A stretch of 63,778 nucleotides of DNA from Flavobacterium limi (GCF_010645075.1 NZ_JAADZV010000016.1:1-63778), one strand, 5' to 3'. Counted from the first letter of the stretch, positions 43,057 through 53,789 are shown. The notes: generated by a model from the letters alone, not told the origin. Program-made: numbers and translations.

Positions 43057-44196
43057 TTATCTAAGTCTGAATTTATTTTGATAAATATTTTTCAAATCCT
43101 TTTCAAACAAAATATAGCTGTTTTCGTAGAACTTTATAAAATCTGGCACACTTACCTGACCGGGAAAAGGAGCATAATAATGTGTGGGGCTCTTAATATC
43201 ATTACGCCAAACCAAAACATAAGCGAGTTCTAACTTTTCTGATTGTAATGTTTTTAATAAAATTTCAGTCCACCATGTTGCATTCGGAATTGATTCTAAA
43301 CCTGTCTCAGTAAAAGCAGCTAATTTTTTCTTTTTAATTGCGATATCTGAAATTATTTTCAATTTCTTTTTCGCAGCTTCGGGATCATATTTTCCGTCAC
43401 GTCCAAAATCACCATAATCATCCATTCCAAAGAGATCGACATAATCATCTCCGGGATATCGCTCTAAATATTCTTCTTCAGAATTAAAACGGTTATCTGG
43501 TGAAAAAGCATAAATAAAATTATGAACTCCCAAAGTATCTCTCAAATAAGTAACTGTAAATTGCCAGACAGCTATAAAATCTTCACGGGAAGTATATTTT
43601 TTACCCCACCAGAACCAGTCTCCGTCAAACTCATGGTAAGGTCTGAAAATCATGGGAGCTAACTTGCCGTCTTTTGCTTTTACAGAATGGGCAAAATCAG
43701 CTATTGTTTTTAAAATTTCTTTGTATTGTTGGTGATGAGAACCGTCTGGTTTAATTAAAGCCATTGAAGCAGTCGAGATTCCGTCTTTCCAATAAAAGCC
43801 TCCTTCTGATGCCGGATTTTTGAAATGCCAGGAAACAGTAGTAATGCCACCGCGTTCATAAGTATCAATTACATTTTTTTTCAGTCTTTCTTTTTCTTTT
43901 TCAATATTCTCTTTTGATTGTCCTGAAAAATCGCTGAAATCGATTCCTACAACTGCAGGATGTGAACCGGTTACAGATTTTACATCCGATCTGTCAGATT
44001 CATTTGACCATCCATGTCCATATTCCATTGCATGCTGATGACCAAATAAAATATGCTCTTTTGAAATCAGTTTTAGATTGTTGTATAAATTCTCGGTTTC
44101 TTTTGTTGCCTTTTTATCAATTTGTGCAAAAAGAAAATGCCCTGCTGTCATTAAAACAATTAGCAAGGCATTTTTTTTATTTGTGAATATATTCAT
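43057..44196 (-). CDS. Glycoside hydrolase family 26 (beta-mannanase-like)
   Basis: A 379-residue exported enzyme (signal peptide MNIFTNKKNALLIVLMTAGHFLFAQ). The GH26 barrel shows GHQHAMEYGHGW near 52, VVGIDFSDFSG, VSWHFKNP, the acid/base Glu189 in FRPYHEFDGDWFWWG and the nucleophile Glu297 in LAAFTETGLES. These match beta-1,4-mannanases. There is no carbohydrate-binding module and no T9SS tail, so it probably works in the periplasm or on the outer membrane. It is not next to a SusCD pair. It lies upstream of purC on the opposite transcript order (purC 30 bases further right, same strand). Confidence 0.9.
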   Translation of the reverse strand: MNIFTNKKNALLIVLMTAGHFLFAQIDKKATKETENLYNNLKLISKEHILFGHQHAMEYGHGWSNESDRSDVKSVTGSHPAVVGIDFSDFSGQSKENIEKEKERLKKNVIDTYERGGITTVSWHFKNPASEGGFYWKDGISTASMALIKPDGSHHQQYKEILKTIADFAHSVKAKDGKLAPMIFRPYHEFDGDWFWWGKKYTSREDFIAVWQFTVTYLRDTLGVHNFIYAFSPDNRFNSEEEYLERYPGDDYVDLFGMDDYGDFGRDGKYDPEAAKKKLKIISDIAIKKKKLAAFTETGLESIPNATWWTEILLKTLQSEKLELAYVLVWRNDIKSPTHYYAPFPGQVSVPDFIKFYENSYILFEKDLKNIYQNKFRLR

Positions 44197-44225
44197 GGTT
44201 TAAATGGTTAATTTAAACCCTAAAA

Positions 44226-45182
44226 TTACTCTTTAGAAGCAAGATATTCTGATACGTTTTTATCAATACGTTGGTCAATATTGTCAATATCAGCCTTAAC
44301 GAATTTTTCTCCTAAAATATTCTCGTATAATTCGATATATCTTTCAGAAACAGATTCAATGTAAGCATCTGTCATCTCTGGAATCTGTTGTCCTTCCTGA
44401 CCCTGAAACCCATTCTCGATTAACCAGCGGCGTACGAACTCTTTTGATAATTGTTTTTGCTCTTCGCCTTTGTTCTGTCTTTCCTGATAACCATCTGCAT
44501 AAAAATAACGCGAAGAATCAGGGGTATGGATTTCGTCAATCAAAACAATAACGCCTTCTTTTGTTTTTCCGAATTCATATTTGGTATCCACTAAAATCAA
44601 ACCGCGCTCTGCAGCAATTTCAGTTCCTCTTTGAAATAAATCACGGGTAAATTTCTCTAAAACAATATAATCTTCTTCTGAAACAATTCCTTTTGATAAA
44701 ATGTCTTCACGGGAAATATCCTCATCGTGAGAGCCATTGTCAGCCTTTGTAGTCGGTGTTATGATTGGTTCAGGAAATTTATCATTTTCTTTTAAACCTT
44801 CTGCCATAGTTACCCCACAGATTTGTCTTCTTCCTGCAGCATATTCTCTTGCAGCGTGTCCTGAAAGATAACCGCGAATTACCATTTCGACTTTAAAAGG
44901 TTCGCACAAATGCCCAACAGCAACGTTAGGATCAGGAGTTGCAATCAGCCAGTTTGGAACAATATCTTCAGTCAATTCCATAAATCTGGTAGCAATCTGA
45001 TTAAGGATTTGTCCTTTGTAAGGAATTCCTTTTGGCAAAACCACATCAAATGCAGAAAGTCTGTCTGTAGCGACCATTACTAAAAGCTCATCATTAATAT
45101 TATAAACTTCTCTAACTTTTCCTCGGTAAACTGACTTCTGGTTCGGGAAATTAAAATTTGTGGTTGTGATTGTATTGCTCAT
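44226..45182 (-). CDS. purC: Phosphoribosylaminoimidazole-succinocarboxamide synthase
   Basis: A 318-residue cytosolic enzyme of purine synthesis that joins aspartate to CAIR using ATP, giving SAICAR. Visible features are YRGKVREVYNINDELLVMVATDRLSAFDV at the N-terminus, RGYLSGHAAREYAAGRRQICG, ITPTTKADNGSHDEDIS and LVDTKYEFGKTKEGVIVLIDEIHTPDSSRY. The length is the longer form (about 300 residues) found outside enterobacteria. Identification is secure. Confidence 0.96.
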   Translation of the reverse strand: MSNTITTTNFNFPNQKSVYRGKVREVYNINDELLVMVATDRLSAFDVVLPKGIPYKGQILNQIATRFMELTEDIVPNWLIATPDPNVAVGHLCEPFKVEMVIRGYLSGHAAREYAAGRRQICGVTMAEGLKENDKFPEPIITPTTKADNGSHDEDISREDILSKGIVSEEDYIVLEKFTRDLFQRGTEIAAERGLILVDTKYEFGKTKEGVIVLIDEIHTPDSSRYFYADGYQERQNKGEEQKQLSKEFVRRWLIENGFQGQEGQQIPEMTDAYIESVSERYIELYENILGEKFVKADIDNIDQRIDKNVSEYLASKE

Positions 45183-45303
45183 TTTCCTTTGTTGTGTTGT
45201 TTTTTATAAATGCAAATTTAAAATTATTTCACAGAGTACACCATCAAATAGAGCAGATAAATTAGAAATGTGATTAAATTGCATTTTAAAATTTGAAATA
45301 AAA

Positions 45304-45332
45304 AAATCCCTGAATTAGTATTTCAGGGATTT
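45304..45332 (-). terminator. Terminator of the HAD phosphatase gene
   Basis: AAATCCCTGAA and TTCAGGGATTT form an 11 bp stem with a 7-base loop; the minus strand has a T run after it. Confidence 0.88.
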
Positions 45333-45351
45333 AGAGTTTGTATTGAACAAA

Positions 45352-46182
45352 TTAGTTTGACGTCAATTCTTTATCAAGTATTTTTGAGGCGATATATTTT
45401 GCGACGCCATCTTCTCCATTGGTTTTTATAACTTCCAAATCGGACAAAGTTTCTTTTAATAAAGCCGGAGCATTTCCCATAATTAAACCTTTTCCTGCTG
45501 CCGATAGCATCTGAACATCATTGAAGCCATCTCCAAAACATACTGCTTCTTTTAATGTAAAACCTTCTTTTTCAAGAGCTCTTTCAATCGCTACCGCTTT
45601 ATCAATTGACTTATCCATAAATTCAAGACAGGTTGGCAGGCTAAATGCATGGTGCAAATGTTCTGAAGAATTCGCCAGAACAGCATCTTTTAATTTTACC
45701 AGTTTTTCATGGTCATCACAGGAGAAAAAAAATTTAATGGCTCCAAAATCTTCCAGGGTTTTATAATCAACCAATTCCGGACGGTATTTTAATTCGGCCT
45801 GAAAAGCATTTAACCTTTCATTTACCCTATTAGTCTGCCAAACATTCTCTTTGAATAATACCACTGTAATCTCAGGATCAATTTCAACATTCAAAGCTGC
45901 TTTTACAACATCACTGTCTAAATTAAAAGAAAACAATTCTTCTTTTTCCGGCGAATGAATTCGGGCGCCATTTGAACTCACTAAGTAAACCGGTACTTCA
46001 AGTGTTTCGATAATTGTCATAGCATCAAGGTGATGACGTCCTGTTGCAACCACGATAAGATAATTTTGATTGTGAAGTTCCTGAAAAATGGATTTGGTGT
46101 AATCTGAAATTCGGTGTTGAGGGTTGAGTAATGTTCCATCCAGGTCGCTTACAACAACTTTTATATTTTTAAGCTTAGTCAT
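45352..46182 (-). CDS. Cof-type HAD-IIB family phosphatase
   Basis: A 276-residue soluble phosphatase. Motif I is VVSDLDGTLL with nucleophile Asp13 and Asp15, motif II is VVATGRHHLDA, and motif IV is CFGDGFNDVQMLSAAGKGLIMGNA. The C2-type cap sits between them. Members dephosphorylate small substrates such as sugar phosphates and flavin or pyridoxal phosphate; the specific one is unknown. The frame extends to a TTG at 46194, but the ATG at 46182 (MTKLKNIK) is preferred. Confidence 0.9.
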   Translation of the reverse strand: MTKLKNIKVVVSDLDGTLLNPQHRISDYTKSIFQELHNQNYLIVVATGRHHLDAMTIIETLEVPVYLVSSNGARIHSPEKEELFSFNLDSDVVKAALNVEIDPEITVVLFKENVWQTNRVNERLNAFQAELKYRPELVDYKTLEDFGAIKFFFSCDDHEKLVKLKDAVLANSSEHLHHAFSLPTCLEFMDKSIDKAVAIERALEKEGFTLKEAVCFGDGFNDVQMLSAAGKGLIMGNAPALLKETLSDLEVIKTNGEDGVAKYIASKILDKELTSN

Positions 46183-46355
46183 ATTAATAATCAAATATTT
46201 AGGAGGTGCAAATTTACTGCTTTAAGCACAGTTGAACAAAATTTGAAGGTCTTTGACGCCCTAATTAAGGGAAGTTTATTATTTATTTAACTATTTGTTT
46301 CCAAACCTCTCTTTCATGTTTTTGGAATAATTGCAATAAGAATTTTAGACTCAGC

Positions 46356-49300
46356 TTACTGTTTCTGTTTTAAATAATCTGAAGGGGAAATTTTATAACA
46401 CTCTTTAAAACAGGTACTAAAATAGCCAGGGCCGTTAAATCCTGCTTTATAGGCAACAGTGGCTATATCTGTTTCTCCTGCATCGAAATATTGCTTTGCT
46501 CTTTTTAGACGCATCTCGCTGACAAATTCTACAGGTGTGAGGTTTGTGAGGCTTTTAAATTTTCTGTTGAACGTAACTCTTGACATATTCAATGCATTTG
46601 CAATAATATCAATATTAAATTTTGGATTCGTCATACCATCTTCTACTATAGCTATGATGTCTTTTAAAAACTGTTCGTCTTTGGTCGTAATTACTATTTC
46701 TCCGGGTTCTAATTCAATTGTTTTTACATTCGATTGCAATTGTTCGAAAATTTTCTTTCTGGACTTTATTAAATTTTGAATTGAAGCTAGTAGAAAATCA
46801 GTATCAAAAGGTTTCGTAATATAATAATCTGCTCCATAGTGCAAACCTTCTATTTTGCTTTCAACAGATGATTTTGCAGTTAATAAAATGACTGGAATAT
46901 GACTGGTTTCGGTTTTATTCTTCAGTGCATCGAGTAATTCAATACCAGTCATTTCCGGCATCATAACATCACTTAAAATTAAATCCGGAAGTTTTTCTGA
47001 AGCCGTTACAAAACCTTCTTTTCCGTTTTCAGCTTCCAGTATTTGGTAAAAATGCTGTAGCTGACTTTTTAGAAATGACCTTAATTCATGATTGTCTTCT
47101 ACTATTAAAACTACAGGAAAGTTAGTATTATAATTGTTTTCAACTAATTGGTTTTTATTGTCTTGTCTTTTAGCAGCAAATTTGTTTTGTTTTTCTTCTG
47201 ATACCATTGAGTCATAATTGTTGTTCTGAAAAACTGGATTGTTTAAATCTATTTTTATGTAAACTGAAAGACCTTTATTGGTAGTATTATTAGCATAAAT
47301 AGTTCCCTGATGTAATTGCACATACTCTTTACAAAGTGCAAGACCAATTCCCGTACCTGCTATTTTATTTGTACCACTGTCTGTTTCGTAATAAAGCTTA
47401 AAGATATCCTCAAGCTTGGCTTCATCTACTCCGGCTCCCTGATCTGTTACAATGATGTTTAAAATATGATCGTATTCTATTTTTATTTCAACTGTAATGA
47501 TACTGTTGTTTGGAGAAAATTTGATTGCGTTTGACAATAAATTATAGAGGGTAATATCCATTTTTTGCTTGTCCAGATTTACATTAAGTACATCGCAATC
47601 AGAAAGTGTTTTAATTTTGATATTTTTCTCACTAGCTGCGTGAGAAAACAAACTATTGATTTCATTTACAAAAGAAATTAGTTCTACAGGTTCAATATGG
47701 AGTTCTTCATTGCCACTTTGAACTTTTCTAAAATCAAGCAACTGATTCACAAAACGTACTAAACGGTTAGTATTTTTTCGCACTGTTTCGATGTATTCAC
47801 TGCCCAAAGGACTTAGCTTTTCATTTTTTGCAATTTCATTTATCGGATTCACAATCAGGGTTAATGGAGTCCTTAATTCATGTGAGATATTAGTGAAAAA
47901 ACTCAGTTTTAATTCGGTCATTTTTTGTTCTACAACAACTTTGTTTCGCAGTCGTATCACAGAGTAAGCAATCCTTCTTGAGATTTCAAGCAGACTAATA
48001 ATAAGAACAGCATATAAAAAATAGGCCAAATTGGTTTTCCAGAAAGGCGGAGTAATTGTAAACGATAAATTTTTTTGAGGAATATTAGTATATAAGTCTG
48101 TGTTTGTGCATTTTACCTGAAACTCGTAATCTCCGGGCGATAAATTGGTGAAGGTTGCTTTTTTCTGGTTTTTTACTTCATGCCATGTATCGTCGAGACC
48201 TTTTAAACGGTAAGCATACATTTGTTTGTTACTTGATCTGTAATCTAAAACCGTGTAATAAATACTGATCGTATTTTTTGTATAATCTAATTCTATATTA
48301 TTGCTGTAATTTATATTAGATTTTAATGGGAATTCAGAAGACTTTACATTTGAATTTTTATTATTGATTTCAAAATTTGTAAAAACCATTTTTGCACTAT
48401 TCTTTTGGTTTTCTATTTTCTTTGGATTAAAAATTAAATATCCGTTTCTACATCCGAAAATCAATTCACCATTTGGCAGTTTTAGAGCTGTCGATTCAGA
48501 AAATCCTGTTTTCAGTAAACCATCATTGGAGTCGTAATTTTTAAAAGTATGATTGCTTAAATTGAATTTTGAAATCCCATTTTCAGTTGCTAACCATAAA
48601 TTCTTCTCATTATCTTCTGTCATGCTCAGGATAAAATCACTGGGCAAGCCATTGTTTTTCGTGAAGTTTTGAAATTTTAAATGATCCCCATTTTCAATAG
48701 CCTGATTAAGTCCGCCTCCGGCCGTTGAAATCCACATTTTATTATCCGAATCTTTATAAAGAAACAAAACATCATTACTTCCTAAACTAAATTTGTCACT
48801 GGAAATCTTTTTATATCTTGAAAATTTTATTTTATCGGAATTGTAATTGCCAGGATCAAAAGTTAGTAATCCGTTTGTTGTTGCCAACCATATCTGTCCT
48901 TTATAGCCTTCTGCCAGATATCTGACTTTATTGGATTCAGTAACGGGGTAATTTTTGAATTGATGTGTAAAGTTAATTTGTCCGTTGTTTTCTTCCACTA
49001 AATTGATGCCATTATCATAAGTACCTATCCAAATCCGCCCTTTATTATCTTCTAAAATAGAATAGATTTGGTTGCTGCTTATGCTTTTAAGATTTTTTTT
49101 GTCCGCTTTAAATTGTTTTAATACGTACTGAGAATGCAGGTTATTGACAGGTGTTGCCTTAAAAAGGCCGTTTCCCTTTGTTCCTAGCCAGATATTTCCT
49201 TTTTTATCGCCGACAATAGTATATATATGACCAATTTCATCTGTTTGATAATTTATAAATGGTTTTTTTAATTCCTTATTGCCTCTGTAAATTTTTACTT

Positions 49301-50702
49301 TTCCAGCTTTTGATGCAATCCATAATCGATTATTGGTTTTATCTGTAAAAACAGCTCTGATTTCATTCTCAGATTTTATTTTACTGCCCGGAATTAATAG
49401 ATGTTCTTTAAAAATATTTTTTTGAAAAACAACTTTATTAATACCTCTGTCATCAGTGCTGATCCAGAGAATTCCTGAAGGGTCAAAATACATACTGGAA
49501 ACGATGTTCGAAAATTTCTGATTTTCATCCCCGGGTTTATTAAAAAAATAATCTAATGTATTGTTTTTGGAGTTATAATATCCAAAGCCGCCACCTTTTA
49601 ATTTTATCCAGACCCTGCTGAAATTATCTTCAAAAAAGCCAAAGCTATGCTTTAGATCTAAAAAAGTAGCATCGGTTTGCTGAGAAAAAAATCGAACTTT
49701 TTTTTCTTTGGGATTTACCATAAAAACCCCGTGTTTCTCAGGTTCGATCCATAATAGGCCTTGTTTGTCCTGATAGACTTTATAAATTGGCGAATCAGAA
49801 ATTTTAAGTGTCGATTCTATTTTTAAGGTTTTGGAATTAAAAGTAATTAACTCTCCTGATGACGTGGTTAAGAACAGTAAATTGCCGGTTTTTGATTTTA
49901 TGATTCCATTTATGCTTTTTTTAGCGATAGCTGCTTTCCAATAATTTTTGTGAATTTTATTGTAACGAATCAACATACCTTTTTCGCTTCCGGCCCAGAC
50001 ATTATTATCAGGAACAATAAGACATTTGATATTGGTGTTACGTATTATATTTTTGCTCTGATATTGCTGACTATCATATTTTGATATATGATCTAATCCA
50101 TTTGCAGAACAGATCCAGACAGAATTATCCGGATCTCTGAAAAGAAAATTTAATTTATTTGAAGCTATCGAAAAACCAGATTTTGAGTTTTGTCTGAAGC
50201 AGTTGATTTTTATTTGACCATCAGTTTTTTTTTGTATTAAAAAAATGCCTTTGTCCATTGTTGTGAGCCAAACATTTCCATTGTTGGTTGGAAAAACATT
50301 ATCAAATTCAATTTTAGTTGTGCCTAAAATGTTTGCTATAGAAAGAAACGATTCTGTGCTTTTATCGAATCTGTAAATCTGGCGATCATAAGCCTTAAGC
50401 CATATGTATCCGTAAGCATCTTCCTTGATTAATGCAATACGATTATTGCTGAGGCTGCTATTGTCCCCGGCAGCTGCTTTGTAAGTGGTGAAGTTTTTGC
50501 CATCAAACCTGTTTATTCCATCCCAGGTAGCAAACCACATAAAACCTTCCCTGTCTTTCATTGTATAAGCAATGGCATCATGGGACAGTCCATCCTCTGT
50601 AGAGTAATTTTCTATTTTGCATTTTATTTGTGCTCCTAATTCACTTGTAGAAGCAACAAATAAATTAACAATTAAAAATTTAATCAATAGAAGTTTTTTC
50701 AT
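46356..50702 (-). CDS. Hybrid two-component system regulator (HTCS)
   Basis: A 1448-residue single-chain sensor and transcription factor of the type that controls polysaccharide use in Bacteroidota. A signal/anchor comes first, then a periplasmic two-component-regulator propeller (about 30-760, repeats like EDAYGYIWLKAYD and EDNKGRIWIGTYDNGI), a Y_Y_Y domain (about 800-870), one membrane segment near 895, HisKA with the His in NISHELRTPLTL (about 939), HATPase, a receiver domain (about 1200-1315, Asp in LILSDVMMPEMTG) and an AraC-type DNA-binding domain at the end. The neighbouring divergent pectin esterases are its likely targets. The ATG at 50702 is preferred to a TTG two codons upstream. 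Confidence 0.94.
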   Translation of the reverse strand: MKKLLLIKFLIVNLFVASTSELGAQIKCKIENYSTEDGLSHDAIAYTMKDREGFMWFATWDGINRFDGKNFTTYKAAAGDNSSLSNNRIALIKEDAYGYIWLKAYDRQIYRFDKSTESFLSIANILGTTKIEFDNVFPTNNGNVWLTTMDKGIFLIQKKTDGQIKINCFRQNSKSGFSIASNKLNFLFRDPDNSVWICSANGLDHISKYDSQQYQSKNIIRNTNIKCLIVPDNNVWAGSEKGMLIRYNKIHKNYWKAAIAKKSINGIIKSKTGNLLFLTTSSGELITFNSKTLKIESTLKISDSPIYKVYQDKQGLLWIEPEKHGVFMVNPKEKKVRFFSQQTDATFLDLKHSFGFFEDNFSRVWIKLKGGGFGYYNSKNNTLDYFFNKPGDENQKFSNIVSSMYFDPSGILWISTDDRGINKVVFQKNIFKEHLLIPGSKIKSENEIRAVFTDKTNNRLWIASKAGKVKIYRGNKELKKPFINYQTDEIGHIYTIVGDKKGNIWLGTKGNGLFKATPVNNLHSQYVLKQFKADKKNLKSISSNQIYSILEDNKGRIWIGTYDNGINLVEENNGQINFTHQFKNYPVTESNKVRYLAEGYKGQIWLATTNGLLTFDPGNYNSDKIKFSRYKKISSDKFSLGSNDVLFLYKDSDNKMWISTAGGGLNQAIENGDHLKFQNFTKNNGLPSDFILSMTEDNEKNLWLATENGISKFNLSNHTFKNYDSNDGLLKTGFSESTALKLPNGELIFGCRNGYLIFNPKKIENQKNSAKMVFTNFEINNKNSNVKSSEFPLKSNINYSNNIELDYTKNTISIYYTVLDYRSSNKQMYAYRLKGLDDTWHEVKNQKKATFTNLSPGDYEFQVKCTNTDLYTNIPQKNLSFTITPPFWKTNLAYFLYAVLIISLLEISRRIAYSVIRLRNKVVVEQKMTELKLSFFTNISHELRTPLTLIVNPINEIAKNEKLSPLGSEYIETVRKNTNRLVRFVNQLLDFRKVQSGNEELHIEPVELISFVNEINSLFSHAASEKNIKIKTLSDCDVLNVNLDKQKMDITLYNLLSNAIKFSPNNSIITVEIKIEYDHILNIIVTDQGAGVDEAKLEDIFKLYYETDSGTNKIAGTGIGLALCKEYVQLHQGTIYANNTTNKGLSVYIKIDLNNPVFQNNNYDSMVSEEKQNKFAAKRQDNKNQLVENNYNTNFPVVLIVEDNHELRSFLKSQLQHFYQILEAENGKEGFVTASEKLPDLILSDVMMPEMTGIELLDALKNKTETSHIPVILLTAKSSVESKIEGLHYGADYYITKPFDTDFLLASIQNLIKSRKKIFEQLQSNVKTIELEPGEIVITTKDEQFLKDIIAIVEDGMTNPKFNIDIIANALNMSRVTFNRKFKSLTNLTPVEFVSEMRLKRAKQYFDAGETDIATVAYKAGFNGPGYFSTCFKECYKISPSDYLKQKQ

Positions 50703-51059
50703 TAACAATTCCGGATTAGTGTATTAAAGTAATTTTTTCGGTTTAAAAATAATTTTAAAAAATAGAATTAGTCAATTGCAATCCCGACAAACACAGCTAA
50801 TGATAAAAAATTGGAAGTAAATGACCAAAATTTGAAACTCATTATTCTTTTATTAAAATAGTTTTGATGCAAGGTATTAATTAATTAAAAAATTGGCATT
50901 AAAAATACAGTATTGATTTTTTACTGGATGAATAAATAAATATTCAAGAGGTCCTGATGCTGATTTTTTATTGATTAATTCTAAAATATTTTGAATAGTT
51001 AACTATTTAAAAAATTTAAACAACTTTACGAAACAACCAATCACTAACTATCTAATTTT
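50703..51059. other. Divergent regulatory region between HTCS and pectinesterase
   Basis: 357 AT-rich bases without a gene. I see a perfect 14 bp palindrome (50994-51007) and no good TAnnTTTG box. It probably holds promoters for both directions and the binding site of the regulator. Confidence 0.55.
50994..51007. promoter_or_regulatory. 14 bp palindrome upstream of the pectinesterase gene
   Basis: AATAGTTAACTATT is its own reverse complement and lies about 52 bases before the pectinesterase start, where an activator could sit. AT-rich palindromes also arise by chance. Confidence 0.35.
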
Positions 51060-53789
51060 ATGAAAAAACTCGACTTTTTTGTCCTTCTGTTTATAGGACT
51101 TTTATTTTTTAATACAGCTGCTGCTCAGAGCTTTAGCCCGGATATCATAGTAGATATTAATGGATCCGGAAATTTTACTTCGATACAGGCCGCAATTGAT
51201 GCAGCACCTGCCGGAACGCCTACGATCATTTATGTGAAAAGAGGGTTGTACGACAAGGAAAAATTATTAGTTCCTGCCAATAAAACCAATTTAACTTTAA
51301 TTGGTGAAAGCAGGACCGAAACCATTATCTCTTATGATATTTATAATTGTAACGATGGAGGAGATGGCCTGTGCCCTGATGCTAAAGTGGCACTTTGGGC
51401 TTCAAATACAAATTTAGTGGCTACGGCAGCAACACTTACTATCATGGCAAATGATTTCAGAGCAGAAAATATAACTATCCGAAATACAGCCGGACCAGTA
51501 GGACAGGCGCAGGCATTAACGCTTCGTGCAGACCGGAATGTATTTGTCAATTGTGATATAACTGCTTATCAGGATACTATTTATTTCTGGACAGCTGAAA
51601 CTTCACGTGCTTATTTCAAATCCTGTATGATTTTAGGCCGTACTGATTATATCTATGGACGTGGAGTTGGTGTTTTTAACGAATGTGAAATCAGAAGTTA
51701 CGGCGGGGCATGGATAACAGCTCCTTCAAGCGAAGAAACGCAGACTTACGGTTTTGTATTTTATAAATGTAATTTGACGTATCAGCCGAATAGCCCAAGG
51801 TTAGGCGATGATGGGATGAAAATTAAATTCGGACGCCCATGGCATCAATACCCAAAAGTAACCTGGCTTTATTGTACAATGCCTGCAGAAATCGACCCTT
51901 TAGGCTGGGGTGATAAATGGAATATGGCTTATTCCGATACAGATCCAAGACTTAAATTGTATGAATGGATGAATACTGGTCCTGGAGCTGATATGAGCGG
52001 AAGAGCAAATTGGGTAGGCATCAGGCCATTGTCAGATCAGACTGAAGCCAATTTATACGAACCTAAAATTGTATTGGCAGGCACTGACAATTGGGATCCT
52101 ACAGCCATACCTCCAACCGTAACCGTATACAATTGGGATGCGGGCGCTAATAATAACGGATGGATTGAAGCAGACAACTGGAACCCAAATGCTGTACCGG
52201 CCGCATCAGAAGCAGCAAACGTTGACGGAAATTTTACAATAAATGCCAATGGAGGAAATTTTGCTGCAGATTTGAATTTATTGAACGGGGCAGTTATTGA
52301 TGTCTCTGCTAATAGCTCAACAACTTTGCTTACACTTAATCAGGCATCAATTTCCAGTATTGCCAGTGCAACTTTATCCGGAAATATCAAGACTAAAGGA
52401 ACCGTAACAATCAACAGTTCTGCTAATCTGAATCTTACTGCTATGATAAGCGGTGTTCACCAGATCACTAAAACTGGTTCAGGAATTGTCCAGCTCAACA
52501 GTAATAATTCAGGCTACACAGGGAATTTAGTTATCGAAGCAGGTGAACTTCAGGCTAAAATCGCTAATTCATTAGGAAAATCGCCAAAAATCACTATAAA
52601 AACTAATGGAAAATTAACAGTTGATCTAAGTACTGCTGTCGATGTAAAAACAGCACTTTATACAGAAGGAACAGCCTCAATTGTTCTTACCCAGGATATC
52701 ACAATCAATGAATGGTATATTGATGGGGTTTTACAGCCAGTTGGTGTTTACACTTCGGCTACAAATGCTTCTACTATTAGCGGAACAGGGAAAATAATTA
52801 TCGGAAGACCAAGTGAGTTTGGTTTTTTAGGAGGATTGTGGGACGATGTCACTAAGTATTCTCCGGCACTGTTGCCAAAAGCAGGTGAGAAAGTGAATGT
52901 GAACACTGGTATAACCATTGAAACCACACTCACGACATTTGAAGCTGATATGTATGTAAAAACAGGTGGAACTATCCGTTTAAGACAAACAAAAGATTCA
53001 AAATGCTCTGGTCCGGTGAGAATGGCTCAGGGATCTGTTATAACTTATGCGACAAGTGGTACAGGTTTCTATCTAAATGCTCCAATTATTTTAGAAGGTG
53101 ATATTTCTCTAACTATGAGTAGTAATAACGTAGCAGGAAACACAATGGATTTACCGGGAACATTTTCGGGAAGCAATAAAGTGATTGTTCGTAACATCAG
53201 GGATTTTGCAAGTGCAGCAACGGTAAAATTAGGAGGGGATAACAGCAGTTTTACAGGAATCTGGGATTTGACTCTTGCTGCAGCAAACGCCGGAGGTTCA
53301 GCTGCAATCAACGGAACCGTTGAAAATGCTTTTGGTAAAGGTACAATCAATTTAGCTTTTAATAACAAAGCTGTTTTCAATCATGCAAAATGTGCCGGAG
53401 ACGAATTAAATATGAATATAACCGGTTCTTCTTCTTCGGCTGTATTAAACGTGGCTGTTAATGTTAAAAAATTTACGCTAAACGGAACTCAGCTGGCAAA
53501 CGGAACATACAATACCACTACACATCCGGGACTGCTTACAGGCACAGGTTCAATCACAGTAAATTCTGGTAATTTGGGTTTAGATGAAAATGTTTTTTTA
53601 GAGTATGGCATGTTGAAAGTAAACGGTGTAATTGAAAATCTTGATGTTTACAATCTTGCAGGGCAACGTGTTTATCATACAAAATCTACTGTTACAGAAA
53701 TAAACCTGAATAATCTAAAAACAGGAATCTATATTGTTCGTTATAAAATCAACGGAAGACAAGGAGCTACAAAAGTTTATAAAAAGTAA
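51060..53789 (+). CDS. Pectin methylesterase (CE8) with beta-repeat region and T9SS type A tail
   Basis: A 909-residue secreted enzyme that removes methyl groups from pectin. A signal peptide ends near 22 (NTAAAQ). The CE8 domain (about 25-335) keeps GNFTSIQAAIDAAP, Gln151 in GQAQALTLR, Asp172 in YQDTIYF, Asp196 in GRTDYIYG and Arg259 in FGRPW, the catalytic set. Residues about 350-825 hold two similar beta-strand-rich units, each with G.WDD/NWNP-type starts and autotransporter-repeat-like segments (KTGSGIVQLNSNNSGYTGNL; KLGGDNSSFTGIWDL). The last 75 residues (VNGVIENLDVYNLAGQRVY, TGIYIVRY) are a type A T9SS sorting domain. Confidence 0.93.
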   Translation: MKKLDFFVLLFIGLLFFNTAAAQSFSPDIIVDINGSGNFTSIQAAIDAAPAGTPTIIYVKRGLYDKEKLLVPANKTNLTLIGESRTETIISYDIYNCNDGGDGLCPDAKVALWASNTNLVATAATLTIMANDFRAENITIRNTAGPVGQAQALTLRADRNVFVNCDITAYQDTIYFWTAETSRAYFKSCMILGRTDYIYGRGVGVFNECEIRSYGGAWITAPSSEETQTYGFVFYKCNLTYQPNSPRLGDDGMKIKFGRPWHQYPKVTWLYCTMPAEIDPLGWGDKWNMAYSDTDPRLKLYEWMNTGPGADMSGRANWVGIRPLSDQTEANLYEPKIVLAGTDNWDPTAIPPTVTVYNWDAGANNNGWIEADNWNPNAVPAASEAANVDGNFTINANGGNFAADLNLLNGAVIDVSANSSTTLLTLNQASISSIASATLSGNIKTKGTVTINSSANLNLTAMISGVHQITKTGSGIVQLNSNNSGYTGNLVIEAGELQAKIANSLGKSPKITIKTNGKLTVDLSTAVDVKTALYTEGTASIVLTQDITINEWYIDGVLQPVGVYTSATNASTISGTGKIIIGRPSEFGFLGGLWDDVTKYSPALLPKAGEKVNVNTGITIETTLTTFEADMYVKTGGTIRLRQTKDSKCSGPVRMAQGSVITYATSGTGFYLNAPIILEGDISLTMSSNNVAGNTMDLPGTFSGSNKVIVRNIRDFASAATVKLGGDNSSFTGIWDLTLAAANAGGSAAINGTVENAFGKGTINLAFNNKAVFNHAKCAGDELNMNITGSSSSAVLNVAVNVKKFTLNGTQLANGTYNTTTHPGLLTGTGSITVNSGNLGLDENVFLEYGMLKVNGVIENLDVYNLAGQRVYHTKSTVTEINLNNLKTGIYIVRYKINGRQGATKVYKK

